This document shows, in pieces, positions 34,799 through 45,021 of a stretch of DNA of 64,000 bases. The notes under the pieces are model-generated. The model saw only the letters and a program-made list of their open reading frames with translations, searched no databases and was not told where the DNA came from. Position numbers and translations under genes: made by a program. How positions within the stretch are numbered: the first letter of the stretch is position 1; every line of letters begins with the position of its first letter. The DNA comes from an uncultured Bradyrhizobium sp. (GTDB taxonomy: Bacteria > Pseudomonadota > Alphaproteobacteria > Rhizobiales > Xanthobacteraceae), in contig NZ_CANSMR010000036.1 in the NCBI RefSeq assembly GCF_947648125.1, forward strand, positions 1 through 64,000, written 5' to 3'.

Positions 34799-35188
34799 TC
34801 AAACGCGCCGACGCTTGCGCGGACGGCAACCATTGTGCGGGATCGTGGTCACGTCGCGGATCGAGGTGACGGTGAAGCCCGCAGCCTGCAGCGCACGGAG
34901 CGCCGACTCACGGCCCGAACCGGGGCCGGCCACTTCAACCTCCAGCGTGCGCATGCCGTGTTCCTGCGCCTTCTTGGAGACGTCTTCGGCCGCGACCTGC
35001 GCGGCATAGGGGGTCGACTTGCGCGAGCCCTTGAAGCCCATCGTGCCAGCCGACGACCAGGCAATCGTGTTGCCCTGCGCGTCGGTGATGGTGATGGTCG
35101 TGTTGTTGAACGACGAATTCACGTGCGCGATGCCGGAGGCGATGTTCTTGCGTTCGCGGCGACGTACGCGGGTGGCTTCCTTGCCCAT
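34799..35188 (-). CDS. rpsK: 30S ribosomal protein S11
   Basis: This 129-residue protein lines the platform of the small subunit near the E site. [19 protein letters not shown] and the basic C-terminus [12 protein letters not shown] are typical. I chose the ATG at 35188, giving MGKEATRV; the ATG-less extension upstream adds 8 non-family residues. It follows rpsM and precedes rpoA. Confidence 0.97.
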   Translation of the reverse strand: MGKEATRVRRRERKNIASGIAHVNSSFNNTTITITDAQGNTIAWSSAGTMGFKGSRKSTPYAAQVAAEDVSKKAQEHGMRTLEVEVAGPGSGRESALRALQAAGFTVTSIRDVTTIPHNGCRPRKRRRV

Positions 35189-35255
35189 TTCAAACCTTTC
35201 CTGTGATCTCAACGCCGCCGTAGTGCCAGCGGCTACACCTCAAAACGCAAATGGC

Positions 35256-35281
35256 GAGTAGCGAATTTCGATTCGCTACTC
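35256..35281. other. Perfect hairpin in rpsM-rpsK spacer
   Basis: GAGTAGCGAAT (35256-35266) pairs with ATTCGCTACTC (35271-35281) around TTCG. No U-run follows on the minus strand, so it does not look like a terminator. A partly similar phrase (GCGAATAGCGAGT) occurs in the tuf-rpsJ spacer. Confidence 0.7.
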
Positions 35282-35302
35282 CCCACCTGCAATTCGCAAA
35301 AC

Positions 35303-35671
35303 TTACTTCTTCTTGCCGGCGATCGCCTTGGCCGGACCCTTGCGCGTGCGCGCATTGGTGTGGGTGCGCTGGCCGCGCACCGGCAGACCACGGCGATGAC
35401 GCAGGCCGCGATAGCAGCCGAGGTCCATCAGCCGCTTGATGTTGATGCCGACCTCACGACGGAGATCGCCCTCGACCAGATAGTCGCGGTCGATGACTTC
35501 GCGGATCTGCAGGACCTCCTGGTCGGTCAACTGGTTGACGCGACGGTCCACCGGGATCTTGACCTTCTCGATGATGTCGGCCGCGTTCTTCTGGCCAATA
35601 CCATGGATGTACTGAAGCGCGATCAGCACGCGCTTGTTGGTAGGAATGTTGACGCCGGCAATACGGGCCAC
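35303..35671 (-). CDS. rpsM: 30S ribosomal protein S13
   Basis: This 122-residue protein sits in the 30S head and contacts the 50S subunit. [15 protein letters not shown], the helix-two-turn-helix [13 protein letters not shown], and [20 protein letters not shown] are family hallmarks. It starts the alpha-operon group after adk, as in other alphaproteobacteria, without an intervening rpmJ. Confidence 0.98.
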   Translation of the reverse strand: MARIAGVNIPTNKRVLIALQYIHGIGQKNAADIIEKVKIPVDRRVNQLTDQEVLQIREVIDRDYLVEGDLRREVGINIKRLMDLGCYRGLRHRRGLPVRGQRTHTNARTRKGPAKAIAGKKK

Positions 35672-35869
35672 GGACTTCTCTCCTGTCGCCGCTCCATCAC
35701 GGATACGGGCTTCTCAAGTTCTTGCTCTCTGCGGGCTTGTGTCCACAAACGCGAACACGACGCCCTTCCCCTCATGTCCTTCGGGGCCCGGCATCGTCAT
35801 AAAACTATCCAACTTGGATGCGGGGCTTATTAAAGGATTCATGTCGGTTTCGTCAACCGCTCCTAGCGT

Positions 35870-36766
35870 TTAGCTCGCTTTTTCGTGAGCTTTTTTGCTG
35901 CCTTTTGCCCCCTTCCGGGCATTCGCGGCGCGGGCGGCCCGCCTTGCGGCCTTCTTCACGGTCTTCCTGGCCGGCTGCTTTGCGGTTTTCTTGGCAGCCT
36001 TCTTGGCAGCTTTGACCTTGGAGGCCGGCTTTGAGGCTCCCTTGGCGGCCTTCCGGGCCGGTTTGGCGGCCAAACTGGCCGATTCGGCGGCCTTCCTGGT
36101 CGTCCTCTTCGCGGTCTTCTTGGCGGTCCTGGAGGCCTTCGAGGCGCTCTCGGGCTCCTCGTGCTCCTTCGGCTCCAGCGCGCCGAGCGCGGTCAGGATC
36201 CGGTTGATCTCGCGGGTGACGTGCTCGATGGTCATCATGCCATCGACCGTCAGAAGCTTCCGCCGCTCCGAATAATAGTGAATCAGCGGTTCCGTCAGCG
36301 AGCGGTATTGCGCCAGGCGCTTGGTCAGCACTTCCGGCGTATCGTCGAGGCGGACTTCCTCGCCGCGCGCGCGGGTTTCTTCGGCACGCTTCTCGACGCG
36401 AGCGAGCAGCGCGCTTTCGTTGACGCGGAGCTCAACAACGGCGTCGAGCTTGAGGTGCTTTTTCCGGAGCAGCTCGTCCAGGGCCTCCGCCTGCGGCACG
36501 GTGCGCGGGAAGCCGTCGAGAATGAAGCCCTTCTTGGCATCGGGCTCCTCGATTCGGTCGGCGATGATTCCAACCACGACCTCGTCGGGAACCAGGCCGC
36601 CATTGGCCATGATCTCCTTGGCCTGCAAGCCGACCGGCGTGCCCGCGGCAGCGGCTGCGCGCAGCATCTCGCCGGTCGAGAGCTGAACGATGCCATGCCG
36701 GTGCACCAGCCGCTGCGCCTGGGTTCCCTTGCCCGAGCCCGGCGGCCCCAAAAGGATCAATCTCAT
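35870..36766 (-). CDS. adk: Adenylate kinase with histone-like Lys/Ala-rich C-terminal tail
   Basis: This 298-residue kinase converts ATP + AMP to 2 ADP. The P-loop is GPPGSGKGT (7-15), the AMP-site DGFPRT lies at 84-89, and the LID (about 120-155) is the short form, without zinc cysteines. The enzyme domain ends near residue 195. The remaining ~100 residues are Lys/Ala/Arg-rich (KKAAKKTAK-like words) and resemble histone H1/AlgP tails; usual adenylate kinases of this type are about 190-220 residues. The tail could bind nucleic acid, ribosomes or polyphosphate; this is inference. It lies between secY and rpsM, the normal place. Confidence 0.96.
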   Translation of the reverse strand: MRLILLGPPGSGKGTQAQRLVHRHGIVQLSTGEMLRAAAAAGTPVGLQAKEIMANGGLVPDEVVVGIIADRIEEPDAKKGFILDGFPRTVPQAEALDELLRKKHLKLDAVVELRVNESALLARVEKRAEETRARGEEVRLDDTPEVLTKRLAQYRSLTEPLIHYYSERRKLLTVDGMMTIEHVTREINRILTALGALEPKEHEEPESASKASRTAKKTAKRTTRKAAESASLAAKPARKAAKGASKPASKVKAAKKAAKKTAKQPARKTVKKAARRAARAANARKGAKGSKKAHEKAS

Positions 36767-36837
36767 ATCTGTTTCGCCCCCCGGCTAGGTGGGCGACGTC
36801 CGCACACCTGTGTTTTGAGTTTGAAGCCGCGCCGCGA

Positions 36838-38172
36838 TCAGCGGCGGCGGCCTCCCCTGAGCTTCGACTTCCTGATCAGCCCCTCATACTGATGAGCGAG
36901 CAGATAGCCCTGCACCTGCGACACCGTATCCATCGTCACGCTGACGACGATCAGGAGCGAAGTGCCGCCAAAGTAGAACGGGACCGAGGCGTAGGAAATC
37001 AGAATTTCAGGAATCAGGCAGACGATCGCGAGATAGATCGCACCAAGCACCGTGATGCGCGACAGCACGTAGTCGATGTATTCGGCTGTGCGCTCACCGG
37101 GCCGGATGCCCGGAATGAAGCCGCCATGCTTCTTCAGATTGTCCGCGGTCTCGGTCGGGTTGAACACGATCGCGGTGTAGAAGAAGGCGAAGAACACGAT
37201 CAGCGCGAGATACATCAGCAGGAACAGCGGACGGCCGTGGCTGAGCTGGGTGGTGAGCCACTGGAACCACTCCGGCCCCTTGCCGGCGTTGAAGTTCGCA
37301 ACCGTGGTCGGCAGCAGCAGCAGCGACGAGGCGAAGATCGGCGGAATCACGCCCGAGGTGTTGAGCTTGAGCGGCAGATGCGAGGACTGGCCCTCGAACA
37401 TCTTGTTGCCGACCTGACGCTTCGGATACTGGATCAGCAGCCGGCGCTGCGCGCGTTCCATGAACACGATGAAGGCGATCACGGCGACCGCCATCACGAT
37501 GACGATCAGGATCAGGCCGGTCGACATCGCGCCCTGGCGGCCGAGTTCCAGCATGTTGGCGAGCGCCGACGGCAGCTCGGCGACGATGCCGGACAGGATG
37601 ATTAGCGAGATACCGTTGCCGATGCCGCGCGAGGTGATCTGCTCGCCGAGCCACATCAGGAACATGGTGCCGCCGGTCAGCGTAATCGCGGTCGAGATCC
37701 GGAAGAACATGCCGGGGTCGCTGACGACATTGCCGGCGCCTTCGAGGCCGATCGCGATACCGTAGGACTGGAACAAAGCCAGGATCACCGTCAGATAGCG
37801 GGTGTACTGGTTCAGCGTCTTGCGACCCGCCTCGCCTTCCTTCTTGAGCGCCTCGAGCTGCGGCGACACGGTGGTCAGCAGCTGGACGATGATCGATGCC
37901 GAGATGTACGGCATGATGTTCAGCGCAAAGATCGCCATGCGATGGATGCCGCCGCCGGCGAACATGTTGAACATGCCGAGGATGCCGCCGGACTGGCTGC
38001 GGAACACCTGCTCCCAGATGTTGGGATCGATGCCCGGCAGCGGGATGTAGGTGCCGAGCCGATAAACAAGCAGCGCACCCAGGGTGAACCAGATGCGCTT
38101 CTTCAGCTCGTCGGCTTTCGCCAGCTGTCCGAAATTGAGGTTTGCGGCAAGTTGTTCGGCTGCTGAGACCAT
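36838..38172 (-). CDS. secY: Protein translocase subunit SecY
   Basis: This 444-residue inner-membrane protein forms the Sec export channel with SecE and SecG. About ten hydrophobic segments are spread along the chain, beginning with IWFTLGALLVYRLGTYIPLPG and the plug region near FNMFAGG, and YTAIVFNPTETADNLKKHGGFIPGIRPG is the conserved cytosolic loop. It follows rplO and precedes adk. Confidence 0.98.
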   Translation of the reverse strand: MVSAAEQLAANLNFGQLAKADELKKRIWFTLGALLVYRLGTYIPLPGIDPNIWEQVFRSQSGGILGMFNMFAGGGIHRMAIFALNIMPYISASIIVQLLTTVSPQLEALKKEGEAGRKTLNQYTRYLTVILALFQSYGIAIGLEGAGNVVSDPGMFFRISTAITLTGGTMFLMWLGEQITSRGIGNGISLIILSGIVAELPSALANMLELGRQGAMSTGLILIVIVMAVAVIAFIVFMERAQRRLLIQYPKRQVGNKMFEGQSSHLPLKLNTSGVIPPIFASSLLLLPTTVANFNAGKGPEWFQWLTTQLSHGRPLFLLMYLALIVFFAFFYTAIVFNPTETADNLKKHGGFIPGIRPGERTAEYIDYVLSRITVLGAIYLAIVCLIPEILISYASVPFYFGGTSLLIVVSVTMDTVSQVQGYLLAHQYEGLIRKSKLRGGRRR

Positions 38173-38331
38173 GTTCGGCTTTCTCCCGGAGCCCGCTTCG
38201 CCGACGCCCCCAAGAAACTAGTCCTGTCGGGGCCGTCGGCAGACACCGGACATTATCTGGTGCTCGGCCTCGATAAGTCCATCATTCGATCTGCGGATTG
38301 CCCGCGCAGGCCGCGGGCAATGACGCAGATG

Positions 38332-38817
38332 TTACGCCGCCTCGCCTTCGTCCTTGGCGGGGGCCAGGATCTTGACCGAGCCGCCGGCCTTCTCGACCGC
38401 AGCAATGGCCGACTTGGAAGCGCCGTGCGCCTCGATGGTCAGCTTGGTCTTGATCTCGCCGCGGCCGAGCAGCCGCAGGCCGTCCTTGGCGCGGCGCAGC
38501 ACGCCGGCCTTCACCAGCGACTCGACGTTCACCGTCGCGCTCGCATCGACCAGCTTGTTGTCGATCGCTTCCTGCAGACGGTCGAGATTGATCTCGGCGA
38601 AGTCGAGCCGGAAGATGTTGTTGAAGCCGCGCTTCGGCAGACGGCGATGCATCGGCATCTGGCCGCCTTCGAAACCCTTGATGCGGACACCCGAACGCGC
38701 GGTCTGGCCCTTGCCGCCGCGGCCCGAGGTTTTGCCCTTGCCGGAACCGATGCCACGGCCGACACGCATGCGCTTCTTGCGCGAGCCGGCGTTGTCGGCG
38801 ATATCGCTGAGCTTCAT
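38332..38817 (-). CDS. rplO: 50S ribosomal protein L15
   Basis: This 161-residue protein binds 23S rRNA late in assembly. The glycine/arginine-rich N-terminus ([21 protein letters not shown]) and [18 protein letters not shown] are typical. It lies between rpmD and secY in the spc series. Confidence 0.98.
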   Translation of the reverse strand: MKLSDIADNAGSRKKRMRVGRGIGSGKGKTSGRGGKGQTARSGVRIKGFEGGQMPMHRRLPKRGFNNIFRLDFAEINLDRLQEAIDNKLVDASATVNVESLVKAGVLRRAKDGLRLLGRGEIKTKLTIEAHGASKSAIAAVEKAGGSVKILAPAKDEGEAA

Positions 38818-38838
38818 CGCCCTTCTCCTTATCTCTGC

Positions 38839-39030
38839 TTACTCGCCGACGACGCGGACGAGATGCTGAACTTTGCTGATCATGCCGCGAACTTCAGGGG
38901 TATCCTGCAGCTCGGCAACCCGGCCGATCTTGTTGAGCTTGAGGCCGATCAGCGTCGAACGCTGCGAGTGATGGCGGCGGATTGCGCTGCCGATCTGCTC
39001 GACCTTGATGGTCTTGCTGGCCTGGGCCAT
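38839..39030 (-). CDS. rpmD: 50S ribosomal protein L30
   Basis: This 63-residue protein has the L30 core, [20 protein letters not shown] followed by LNKIGR. It lies 39 bases after rpsE and 21 bases before rplO, the usual order. Confidence 0.97.
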   Translation of the reverse strand: MAQASKTIKVEQIGSAIRRHHSQRSTLIGLKLNKIGRVAELQDTPEVRGMISKVQHLVRVVGE

Positions 39031-39069
39031 GACAGTAACTCCGAATAGCGCTTCGAGAAGCGCGCGTTG

Positions 39070-39657
39070 TTATTCCGCCACCACTTCGGCGTCACCGCCG
39101 ACGCGGCGCGACTGCAGGGTGGAGACCTTGATGTTGCGGCGCGCAGCCACCGAGCGCGGCGAATCCTGATGCTTCAGCGCGTCGAAAGTCGCGCGAACCA
39201 TGTTGTAGGGATTCGACGAGCCGATCGACTTCGCCACCACGTCCTGGATGCCGAGCGTCTCGAACACCGCGCGCATCGGGCCGCCGGCGATAATGCCGGT
39301 ACCGGCCGGAGCGGCACGCAGATAGACGCGGCCGGCGCCGTGGCGGCCGGCGATGTCGTGATGCAGCGTGCGGCCTTCACGAAGCGCGACCCGCGTCAGG
39401 TTGCGCTTCGCCGATTCGGTCGCCTTGCGGATCGCTTCCGGAACTTCGCGCGCCTTGCCGTGGCCGAAACCGACCCGGCCCTTCTGATCGCCGATCACGA
39501 CCAGCGCCGCAAAGCCGAAGCGCTTGCCGCCCTTGACGACCTTCGCCACGCGATTGATGTGGACGAGCTTGTCGACGAACTCGCTGTCGCGCTCCTCGCG
39601 ATCCCTGCTCCGTTCGCGTCCGCCGCGTTCGCGTTCACCTGCCATGGTGTTTTCCAA
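39070..39657 (-). CDS. rpsE: 30S ribosomal protein S5
   Basis: This 195-residue protein takes part in decoding fidelity and has the S5 double-stranded-RNA-binding fold (about 22-90) followed by the S5 C-terminal domain. The first ~20 residues are a charged Arg/Glu-rich extension ([18 protein letters not shown]), longer than in E. coli. [14 protein letters not shown] is present as [14 protein letters not shown]. Confidence 0.97.
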   Translation of the reverse strand: MENTMAGERERGGRERSRDREERDSEFVDKLVHINRVAKVVKGGKRFGFAALVVIGDQKGRVGFGHGKAREVPEAIRKATESAKRNLTRVALREGRTLHHDIAGRHGAGRVYLRAAPAGTGIIAGGPMRAVFETLGIQDVVAKSIGSSNPYNMVRATFDALKHQDSPRSVAARRNIKVSTLQSRRVGGDAEVVAE

Positions 39658-39702
39658 TCTCTAGGAGGCCTTACGCCTCTATCCTGTAATCGTTCGTAAA
39701 GT

Positions 39703-40062
39703 TTAGAAGCTCAACCCGCCTTCGCGCGCCGCATCCGCGAGCGCCTTGACGCGCCCGTGATAGATGTAGGCGCCGCGATCGAACACGACTTCCTTGACAC
39801 CCTTCTGCGCCGCGCGTTCCGCCAGCAGTTTGCCGACGGCCTTCGCCGCATCGATGTCGGCGCCGGTCTTGCCGGCGTCGCGCAGGTTCTTCTCCAGCGA
39901 CGAGGCGGACGCGAGCGTCTCGCCCTTCTGGTCGTCGATGACCTGGGCGTAGATGTGCTTGGACGAGCGGAACACCGACAGCCGCGGACGGCCGCCTGCC
40001 GAGCGGCGAAGCGCAAGGCGGACGCGCTGCTTGCGCCGGGCATTCGTAACCTTGAGTGACAT
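39703..40062 (-). CDS. rplR: 50S ribosomal protein L18
   Basis: This 119-residue 5S-rRNA-binding protein shows [18 protein letters not shown] and the C-terminal [20 protein letters not shown], both typical of L18. It lies between rplF and rpsE. Confidence 0.97.
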   Translation of the reverse strand: MSLKVTNARRKQRVRLALRRSAGGRPRLSVFRSSKHIYAQVIDDQKGETLASASSLEKNLRDAGKTGADIDAAKAVGKLLAERAAQKGVKEVVFDRGAYIYHGRVKALADAAREGGLSF

Positions 40063-40073
40063 GACCGGCTCCG

Positions 40074-40607
40074 TTACTTCTTCTTGCCTTCCTTGCGGAA
40101 GATGAATTCGTTGGCGTACTTCACGCCCTTGCCCTTGTAGGGCTCCGGCGGACGGTAGGCGCGGATCTCGGCGGCGACCTGGCCGACGCGCTGCGGATCG
40201 TTGCCGGTGATCGTGATCTCGGTCGGCTTCGGCACCGCGATGGTGATGCCTTCCGGGATCGCGTAGACCACGTCGTGGCTGTAGCCGAGCGCGAGCTGCA
40301 GGTTCTTGCCCTGCATCGCGGCGCGGTAGCCGACGCCGGTGATCTCGAGCTTCTTCTCGAAGCCCTTGGTGACGCCCTCGACGAGGTTGGCGACCTGCGC
40401 GCGCGCGGTGCCGTACATCGCCTGCGCGCGGTTGGTCTTGACGCGCGGAGCGACCTTGACCTGGCCGTTCTCGAACTTCACCTCGACGTCGTCATGCACG
40501 ACGAACTGAAGCTGGCCCTTCGGCCCCTTCACCTTCACCGTCTGGCCCTCGACGCTTGCCGTCACACCCGACGGGATCGCCACCGGCCTTTTGCCGATAC
40601 GTGACAT
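40074..40607 (-). CDS. rplF: 50S ribosomal protein L6
   Basis: This 177-residue protein sits near the factor-binding site. Two repeats of the L6 fold are seen, ending with the signature [20 protein letters not shown]. The N-terminus [15 protein letters not shown] is diagnostic. Confidence 0.98.
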   Translation of the reverse strand: MSRIGKRPVAIPSGVTASVEGQTVKVKGPKGQLQFVVHDDVEVKFENGQVKVAPRVKTNRAQAMYGTARAQVANLVEGVTKGFEKKLEITGVGYRAAMQGKNLQLALGYSHDVVYAIPEGITIAVPKPTEITITGNDPQRVGQVAAEIRAYRPPEPYKGKGVKYANEFIFRKEGKKK

Positions 40608-40621
40608 CGTAAAATCCTTCC

Positions 40622-41020
40622 TCAGAACACCGTGAAGAGAACTTCGCCGCCCACGTTGGCGTCGCGCGCCTCGTGGTCAGCCATGATTCCCTTCGGCGTC
40701 GACAACACCGAAATGCCGAGACCGTTGTTCACGCGCGGCAGGTTCTTCACCGAGGCGTAAACGCGGCGGCCCGGCTTCGACACCCGCTCGATCTCGCGGA
40801 TGACGGGCTCGCCGTCGAAATACTTCAGCTCGATCTCGAGCTCGCTGCGGCCCGACGCATGCTCGACGCTGGCGTAGCCGCGGATGTAACCCTCGGACTT
40901 CAGCACTTCGAGCACGTTGGCGCGCATCTTCGAGCCGGGGCTCGAGACCTTGGACTTCGAACGCATCTGCGCGTTGCGGATGCGGGTGATGAGATCGCTG
41001 ATCGGATCGTGCGTAGACAT
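40622..41020 (-). CDS. rpsH: 30S ribosomal protein S8
   Basis: This 132-residue primary 16S-rRNA-binding protein has the N-terminus [14 protein letters not shown] and the C-terminal signature [19 protein letters not shown]. In many bacteria S8 also represses its own operon; no target structure was traced here. Confidence 0.98.
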   Translation of the reverse strand: MSTHDPISDLITRIRNAQMRSKSKVSSPGSKMRANVLEVLKSEGYIRGYASVEHASGRSELEIELKYFDGEPVIREIERVSKPGRRVYASVKNLPRVNNGLGISVLSTPKGIMADHEARDANVGGEVLFTVF

Positions 41021-41036
41021 TGTTCCGACCCTCCCC

Positions 41037-41342
41037 TTACCAGCTCGACTTCACGAGGCCGGGAACCAGGCCCTTGGAGCCGAGTTCACGCAGCGCGATG
41101 CGCGAGAGCTTGTTCTTGCGATAGTTCGAGCGCGGACGCCCGGTCAGCTCGCAACGGTTGCGGATGCGCGTCGGCGACGAGTTGCGCGGCATCTCGGCGA
41201 GCTTCAGCGTCGCCGCGAAGCGCTCTTCCATCGGCTTGGTCTTGTCGGCGATGATCGCCTTCAGCTTCTCACGCTGCGGGGCAGCGTTCTTCGCCATCCG
41301 CTTGCGCCGGTTGTTCTTCTCGATCGAACTCTTCTTTGCCAT
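41037..41342 (-). CDS. rpsN: 30S ribosomal protein S14, zinc-independent form
   Basis: This 101-residue long-form S14 has only one cysteine ([19 protein letters not shown]), so it lacks the CxxC zinc ribbon of the short form. It lies between rplE and rpsH as expected. Confidence 0.97.
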   Translation of the reverse strand: MAKKSSIEKNNRRKRMAKNAAPQREKLKAIIADKTKPMEERFAATLKLAEMPRNSSPTRIRNRCELTGRPRSNYRKNKLSRIALRELGSKGLVPGLVKSSW

Positions 41343-41388
41343 GCTTGGCTCCTGGGTATCCGCGTTTGAGTGGCTTTGGCTCAGCTAC

Positions 41389-41946
41389 TCACTGCCGGAA
41401 CGGGAAATTGAAAGCGGTCAACAAGGCGCGTGCCTCGTCGTCGGTCTTGGCGGTGGTGCAGACCGTGATGTCCATGCCACGCGCTTCCGAGACCTTGTCG
41501 AAGTCGATCTCGGGGAAAATGATGTGCTCCTTGATGCCGAGCGAATAGTTGCCACGGCCGTCGAAGCTCTTCGGGTTCAGGCCGCGGAAGTCGCGGACGC
41601 GGGGCAGCGCCACGTTCACCAGGCGGTCGATGAACTCGTACATATGGGCCTTGCGCAGCGTGACCTTGCAGCCGATCGGCTGGTTCTCACGCAGCTTGAA
41701 GGTCGCAATCGCGATCCGCGAATAGGTCACGATCGCCTTCTGGCCGGCGATCTGGCTCAGCTCGGCGGCAGCGGTCTCGGCCTTCTTGCGGTCGTTGACG
41801 GAATCGCCCACGCCCATGTTGAGCACGACCTTGTCGAGGCGCGGAACCTGCATCACGTTGGCATAACCGAACTTCTCGGTCATCATGCCGCGGATCTTCT
41901 TGTCATACTCCGCGCGCAGGCGCGGCGTGTAAGCTGTCTCAGCCAT
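41389..41946 (-). CDS. rplE: 50S ribosomal protein L5
   Basis: This 185-residue protein binds 5S rRNA and contacts P-site t[30 protein letters not shown] and the C-terminal [20 protein letters not shown] are typical. ATG 41946 begins MAETAYTP and overlaps the end of rplX by 8 bases; the upstream open frame belongs to an rplX shadow. Confidence 0.97.
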   Translation of the reverse strand: MAETAYTPRLRAEYDKKIRGMMTEKFGYANVMQVPRLDKVVLNMGVGDSVNDRKKAETAAAELSQIAGQKAIVTYSRIAIATFKLRENQPIGCKVTLRKAHMYEFIDRLVNVALPRVRDFRGLNPKSFDGRGNYSLGIKEHIIFPEIDFDKVSEARGMDITVCTTAKTDDEARALLTAFNFPFRQ

Positions 41947-42253
41947 CGATCTCTGCTCCCGAGCTCTTGGCAACACGAACCTTCTTGCCATCGGCCTGAA
42001 TCTTGAACCCAATGCGGGTCGGCTTTCCGTCCTTGCCGACATACGCAATGTTGGACAGGTCGATCGGCATCTCCTTGGAGATGATGCCGCCTTCCTGGGT
42101 CTGGCTCTGCTTCTGGTGACGCTTCACCATGTTGATGCCGCGAACGAGAGCCTTGTTCTCGTCCGGACGCACCTCGAACACCTCGCCGGTGCGACCCTTG
42201 TCGCGGCCGGTGAGCACCATCACCTTGTCGCCCTTGCGGATCTTGGCAGCCAT
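41939..42253 (-). CDS. rplX: 50S ribosomal protein L24
   Basis: This 104-residue assembly-initiator protein has the KOW motif ([21 protein letters not shown]) near its start and [11 protein letters not shown], both diagnostic. Its ATG overlaps the rplN stop by one base (TGATG), and its end overlaps rplE, so the three are translated in a chain. Confidence 0.97.
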   Translation of the reverse strand: MAAKIRKGDKVMVLTGRDKGRTGEVFEVRPDENKALVRGINMVKRHQKQSQTQEGGIISKEMPIDLSNIAYVGKDGKPTRIGFKIQADGKKVRVAKSSGAEIDG

Positions 42254-42621
42254 CACAGCACCTCCGGCGCAAGCGAAATGATCTTCATGTGGTTCTTGGC
42301 GCGCAGCTCGCGCGGCACCGGCCCGAAGATACGGGTGCCGACCGGCTCGGACTGATTGTTGATCAGCACGGCGGCGTTGCGGTCGAAACGGATGACCGAA
42401 CCGTCGGCGCGGCGGATGTCCTTGCGGACCCGGACCACGACGGCCTTCATCACGTCGCCCTTCTTCACCTTGCCACGCGGAATGGCTTCCTTGATCGACA
42501 CAACGATAACGTCGCCCACGGTGGCATAGCGGCGCTTGGAACCTCCAAGAACCTTGATGCACATGACACGGCGTGCGCCTGAATTATCGGCCACGTCGAG
42601 GTTGGTCTGCATCTGAATCAT
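42253..42621 (-). CDS. rplN: 50S ribosomal protein L14
   Basis: This 122-residue protein lies at the subunit interface. [20 protein letters not shown] and the C-terminal [24 protein letters not shown] are family signatures. It overlaps rplX by one base. Confidence 0.98.
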
Positions 42622-42696
42622 TGATGCACCTCGTCCTCTTTCTGCGCTTTAGCGCGCCCAAAATTTCCCTGAATATCTTCGGCCAGGCCGAAGTAA

Positions 42697-42945
42697 TCAG
42701 GCCGTTTTCTTGTGTTCGCCCCGGACCACGGTCCAGCGCTTCAGCTTCGAGATCGGCTTCGATTCCTCGATCCAGACCATGTCGCCCGGCTTGAACTGAT
42801 TGTCCTCGTCGTGCGCGTGGTAGTTCTTGGAACGGCGGATCGTCTTCTTGTAGATCGGGTGGGTGAAGCGGCGATCGACGCGCACCACCACGGTCTTGGC
42901 TTGCTTGTCGCTGACGACCACGCCCTGCAGAGTACGTTTCGGCAT
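42697..42945 (-). CDS. rpsQ: 30S ribosomal protein S17
   Basis: This 82-residue 16S-rRNA-binding OB-fold protein reads [20 protein letters not shown] and later [18 protein letters not shown], as expected. It follows rpmC by 10 bases and precedes rplN. Confidence 0.97.
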   Translation of the reverse strand: MPKRTLQGVVVSDKQAKTVVVRVDRRFTHPIYKKTIRRSKNYHAHDEDNQFKPGDMVWIEESKPISKLKRWTVVRGEHKKTA

Positions 42946-42955
42946 AGCTGGCCCC

Positions 42956-43162
42956 TTACTTCTTCTTCGCGCGCAGCTGCGCGGCGATGGTCTTGATACG
43001 AGCGATATCGCGGCGGGCTTCCCGCATCCGCGAGGTATTCTCCAGCTGCCCGGTGGCGCGCTGGAAACGTAGGTTGAAGCGTTCCTTCTTCAGGTTAAGG
43101 ACCGCGTCTTCCCGCTGGTCGTCGCTCATCGCGCGAATGTCTTCAACTTTCATCTCGGCCAT
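42956..43162 (-). CDS. rpmC: 50S ribosomal protein L29
   Basis: This 68-residue two-helix protein at the tunnel exit has [27 protein letters not shown], the L29 signature. ATG 43162 gives [12 protein letters not shown]; the longer open frame upstream is a shadow of rplP. Confidence 0.96.
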   Translation of the reverse strand: MAEMKVEDIRAMSDDQREDAVLNLKKERFNLRFQRATGQLENTSRMREARRDIARIKTIAAQLRAKKK

Positions 43163-43167
43163 GGCGA

Positions 43168-43581
43168 TTACTCCGCAATGCGCGCAACGAAGCGCGTCTT
43201 GATCGGCAGCTTGGCGGCGGCGAGCGACAGCGCCTCCTTGGCGGTCTGCACCGGCACGCCGTCGATCTCGAACATCACGCGGCCCGGCTTGATCCGGACC
43301 ACCCACAATTCAGGCGCACCCTTGCCGGAGCCCATGCGGACTTCGGCGGGCTTCTTCGACACCGGCACGTCCGGGAACACCCGGATCCAGACGCGGCCGG
43401 CGCGCTTCATGTGACGGGTCAGCGCGCGGCGGGCGGCTTCGATCTGACGGGCGGTGACGCGCTCAGGCTCCATCGCCTTCAGGCCGAACTGGCCGAACGC
43501 CAACGTCGCGCCAGAGGTCGCAACGCCGTGGATACGGCCCTTATGCGCCTTCCGGAACTTCGTCTTCTTAGGTTGCATCAT
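43168..43581 (-). CDS. rplP: 50S ribosomal protein L16
   Basis: This 137-residue protein binds near the A site. [16 protein letters not shown], then [20 protein letters not shown] and the following [13 protein letters not shown], are diagnostic. It is separated from rpsC by 30 bases and from rpmC by 5. Confidence 0.98.
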   Translation of the reverse strand: MMQPKKTKFRKAHKGRIHGVATSGATLAFGQFGLKAMEPERVTARQIEAARRALTRHMKRAGRVWIRVFPDVPVSKKPAEVRMGSGKGAPELWVVRIKPGRVMFEIDGVPVQTAKEALSLAAAKLPIKTRFVARIAE

Positions 43582-43611
43582 GGCTTTAAGCCCTCAAATT
43601 CCTGCTTTGCC

Positions 43612-44313
43612 TCAAGCGGCGTCGCGGCGCGAACGCGGCGTGCTGTCGCCCTCGGCCATCTTCTTGTCCTGGGCCATCGGATCGTGCTCGAGGATCTCGC
43701 CCTTGAAGATCCAGACCTTGACGCCGCAGGTGCCGAAGGTCGTGAACGCGGTGGCAACGCCGTAGTCGACGTCGGCGCGCAGCGTGTGAAGCGGCACGCG
43801 ACCTTCGCGGTACCACTCCATGCGCGCGATTTCGGCGCCGCCGAGACGGCCCGAGCAGTTGATGCGGATGCCCTCGGCACCGAGACGCATCGCCGACTGC
43901 ACGGCGCGCTTCATGGCGCGGCGGAACGCAACGCGGCGCTCGAGCTGCTGGGCGATCGATTCAGCGACCAGGGTTGCGTCGAGCTCCGGCTTGCGGATTT
44001 CGACGATGTTGATCACGACGTCCGACGAGGTGATGTCGGCAACCTTCTTGCGCAGCTTGTCGATGTCGGCGCCCTTCTTGCCGATCACGACGCCCGGACG
44101 GGCCGAGTGGATCGTCACGCGGCACTTCTTGTGCGGGCGCTCGATCACGATGCGGGCGACGGCCGCCTGCTTGAGCTCCTTGTGCAGGATCTCGCGGATC
44201 TTGACGTCCTCGTGCAGCAGCTTGCCGTATTCCTGCTTGCCGGCGAACCAACGGGAGTCCCAGGTCCGGTTGATGCCGAGACGCAGCCCGATTGGATTGA
44301 TCTTTTGACCCAT
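43612..44313 (-). CDS. rpsC: 30S ribosomal protein S3
   Basis: This 233-residue head protein lines the mRNA entry channel. It starts [20 protein letters not shown]; the KH domain shows [14 protein letters not shown], and the C-terminal domain [20 protein letters not shown]. It follows rplV. Confidence 0.98.
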   Translation of the reverse strand: MGQKINPIGLRLGINRTWDSRWFAGKQEYGKLLHEDVKIREILHKELKQAAVARIVIERPHKKCRVTIHSARPGVVIGKKGADIDKLRKKVADITSSDVVINIVEIRKPELDATLVAESIAQQLERRVAFRRAMKRAVQSAMRLGAEGIRINCSGRLGGAEIARMEWYREGRVPLHTLRADVDYGVATAFTTFGTCGVKVWIFKGEILEHDPMAQDKKMAEGDSTPRSRRDAA

Positions 44314-44333
44314 CGTCTTCTCCTGCGCCCTTC

Positions 44334-44720
44334 TTAGGCGCTTGCCTCGGCCTCGACCTGACGAACCACGATGGTCAGGTGCGAGAACGGTTTGAACACA
44401 CGGCCCGAACGGCCACGGCCGCGCGGAGCAAAACGCTTCATCACGATGCCGTTGCCGACATGCGCCTCGGCAACGACGAGATCGTCGACATCGAGGTCAT
44501 GGTTGTTCTCGGCGTTCGCGATCGCCGATTCCAGGCACTTCTTGACGTCGACCGCGATCCGCTTGCGCGAGAACTGCAGGTCGGCGAGCGCAGCCGAAGC
44601 CTTGCGGCCGCGGATCAGCTGCGCCACCAGGTTGAGCTTCTGCGGGCTGACGCGCAGCATGCGGGCGACGGCCTTGGCCTCATTGTCCGCGAGGCTACGT
44701 TCGCGCTTTGGTTTGCTCAT
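44334..44720 (-). CDS. rplV: 50S ribosomal protein L22
   Basis: This 128-residue protein lines the exit tunnel. [19 protein letters not shown] and the C-terminal [20 protein letters not shown] (beta-hairpin and tail) are present. The N-terminus [20 protein letters not shown] is typical of rhizobial L22. Confidence 0.98.
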   Translation of the reverse strand: MSKPKRERSLADNEAKAVARMLRVSPQKLNLVAQLIRGRKASAALADLQFSRKRIAVDVKKCLESAIANAENNHDLDVDDLVVAEAHVGNGIVMKRFAPRGRGRSGRVFKPFSHLTIVVRQVEAEASA

Positions 44721-44730
44721 CGTCTATTCC

Positions 44731-45009
44731 TCAAGCCTTCTTGGCTTTCTTGTCGCCCGAGTGGCCGTGGAAGGTCCGGGTCGGCGAGAACTCGCCGAAC
44801 TTGTGACCCACCATTTCCTCGTTGATCGCCACCGGCACATGCTTCTGGCCGTTGTAGACACCGAAGGTCAGGCCGACGAACTGCGGCAGGATGGTGGAGC
44901 GACGGCTCCAGATCTTGATGACGTCGTGACGGCCGGACGCGCGCGCGGCATCTGCCTTCTTGAGCAGAGAACCCTCGACGAACGGGCCTTTCCAGACTGA
45001 ACGAACCAT
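44731..45009 (-). CDS. rpsS: 30S ribosomal protein S19
   Basis: This 92-residue head protein contacts S13 and t[23 protein letters not shown] and [20 protein letters not shown] are diagnostic. It lies 12 bases after rplB. Confidence 0.98.
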   Translation of the reverse strand: MVRSVWKGPFVEGSLLKKADAARASGRHDVIKIWSRRSTILPQFVGLTFGVYNGQKHVPVAINEEMVGHKFGEFSPTRTFHGHSGDKKAKKA

Positions 45010-45021
45010 GTCCGGCGTTCC

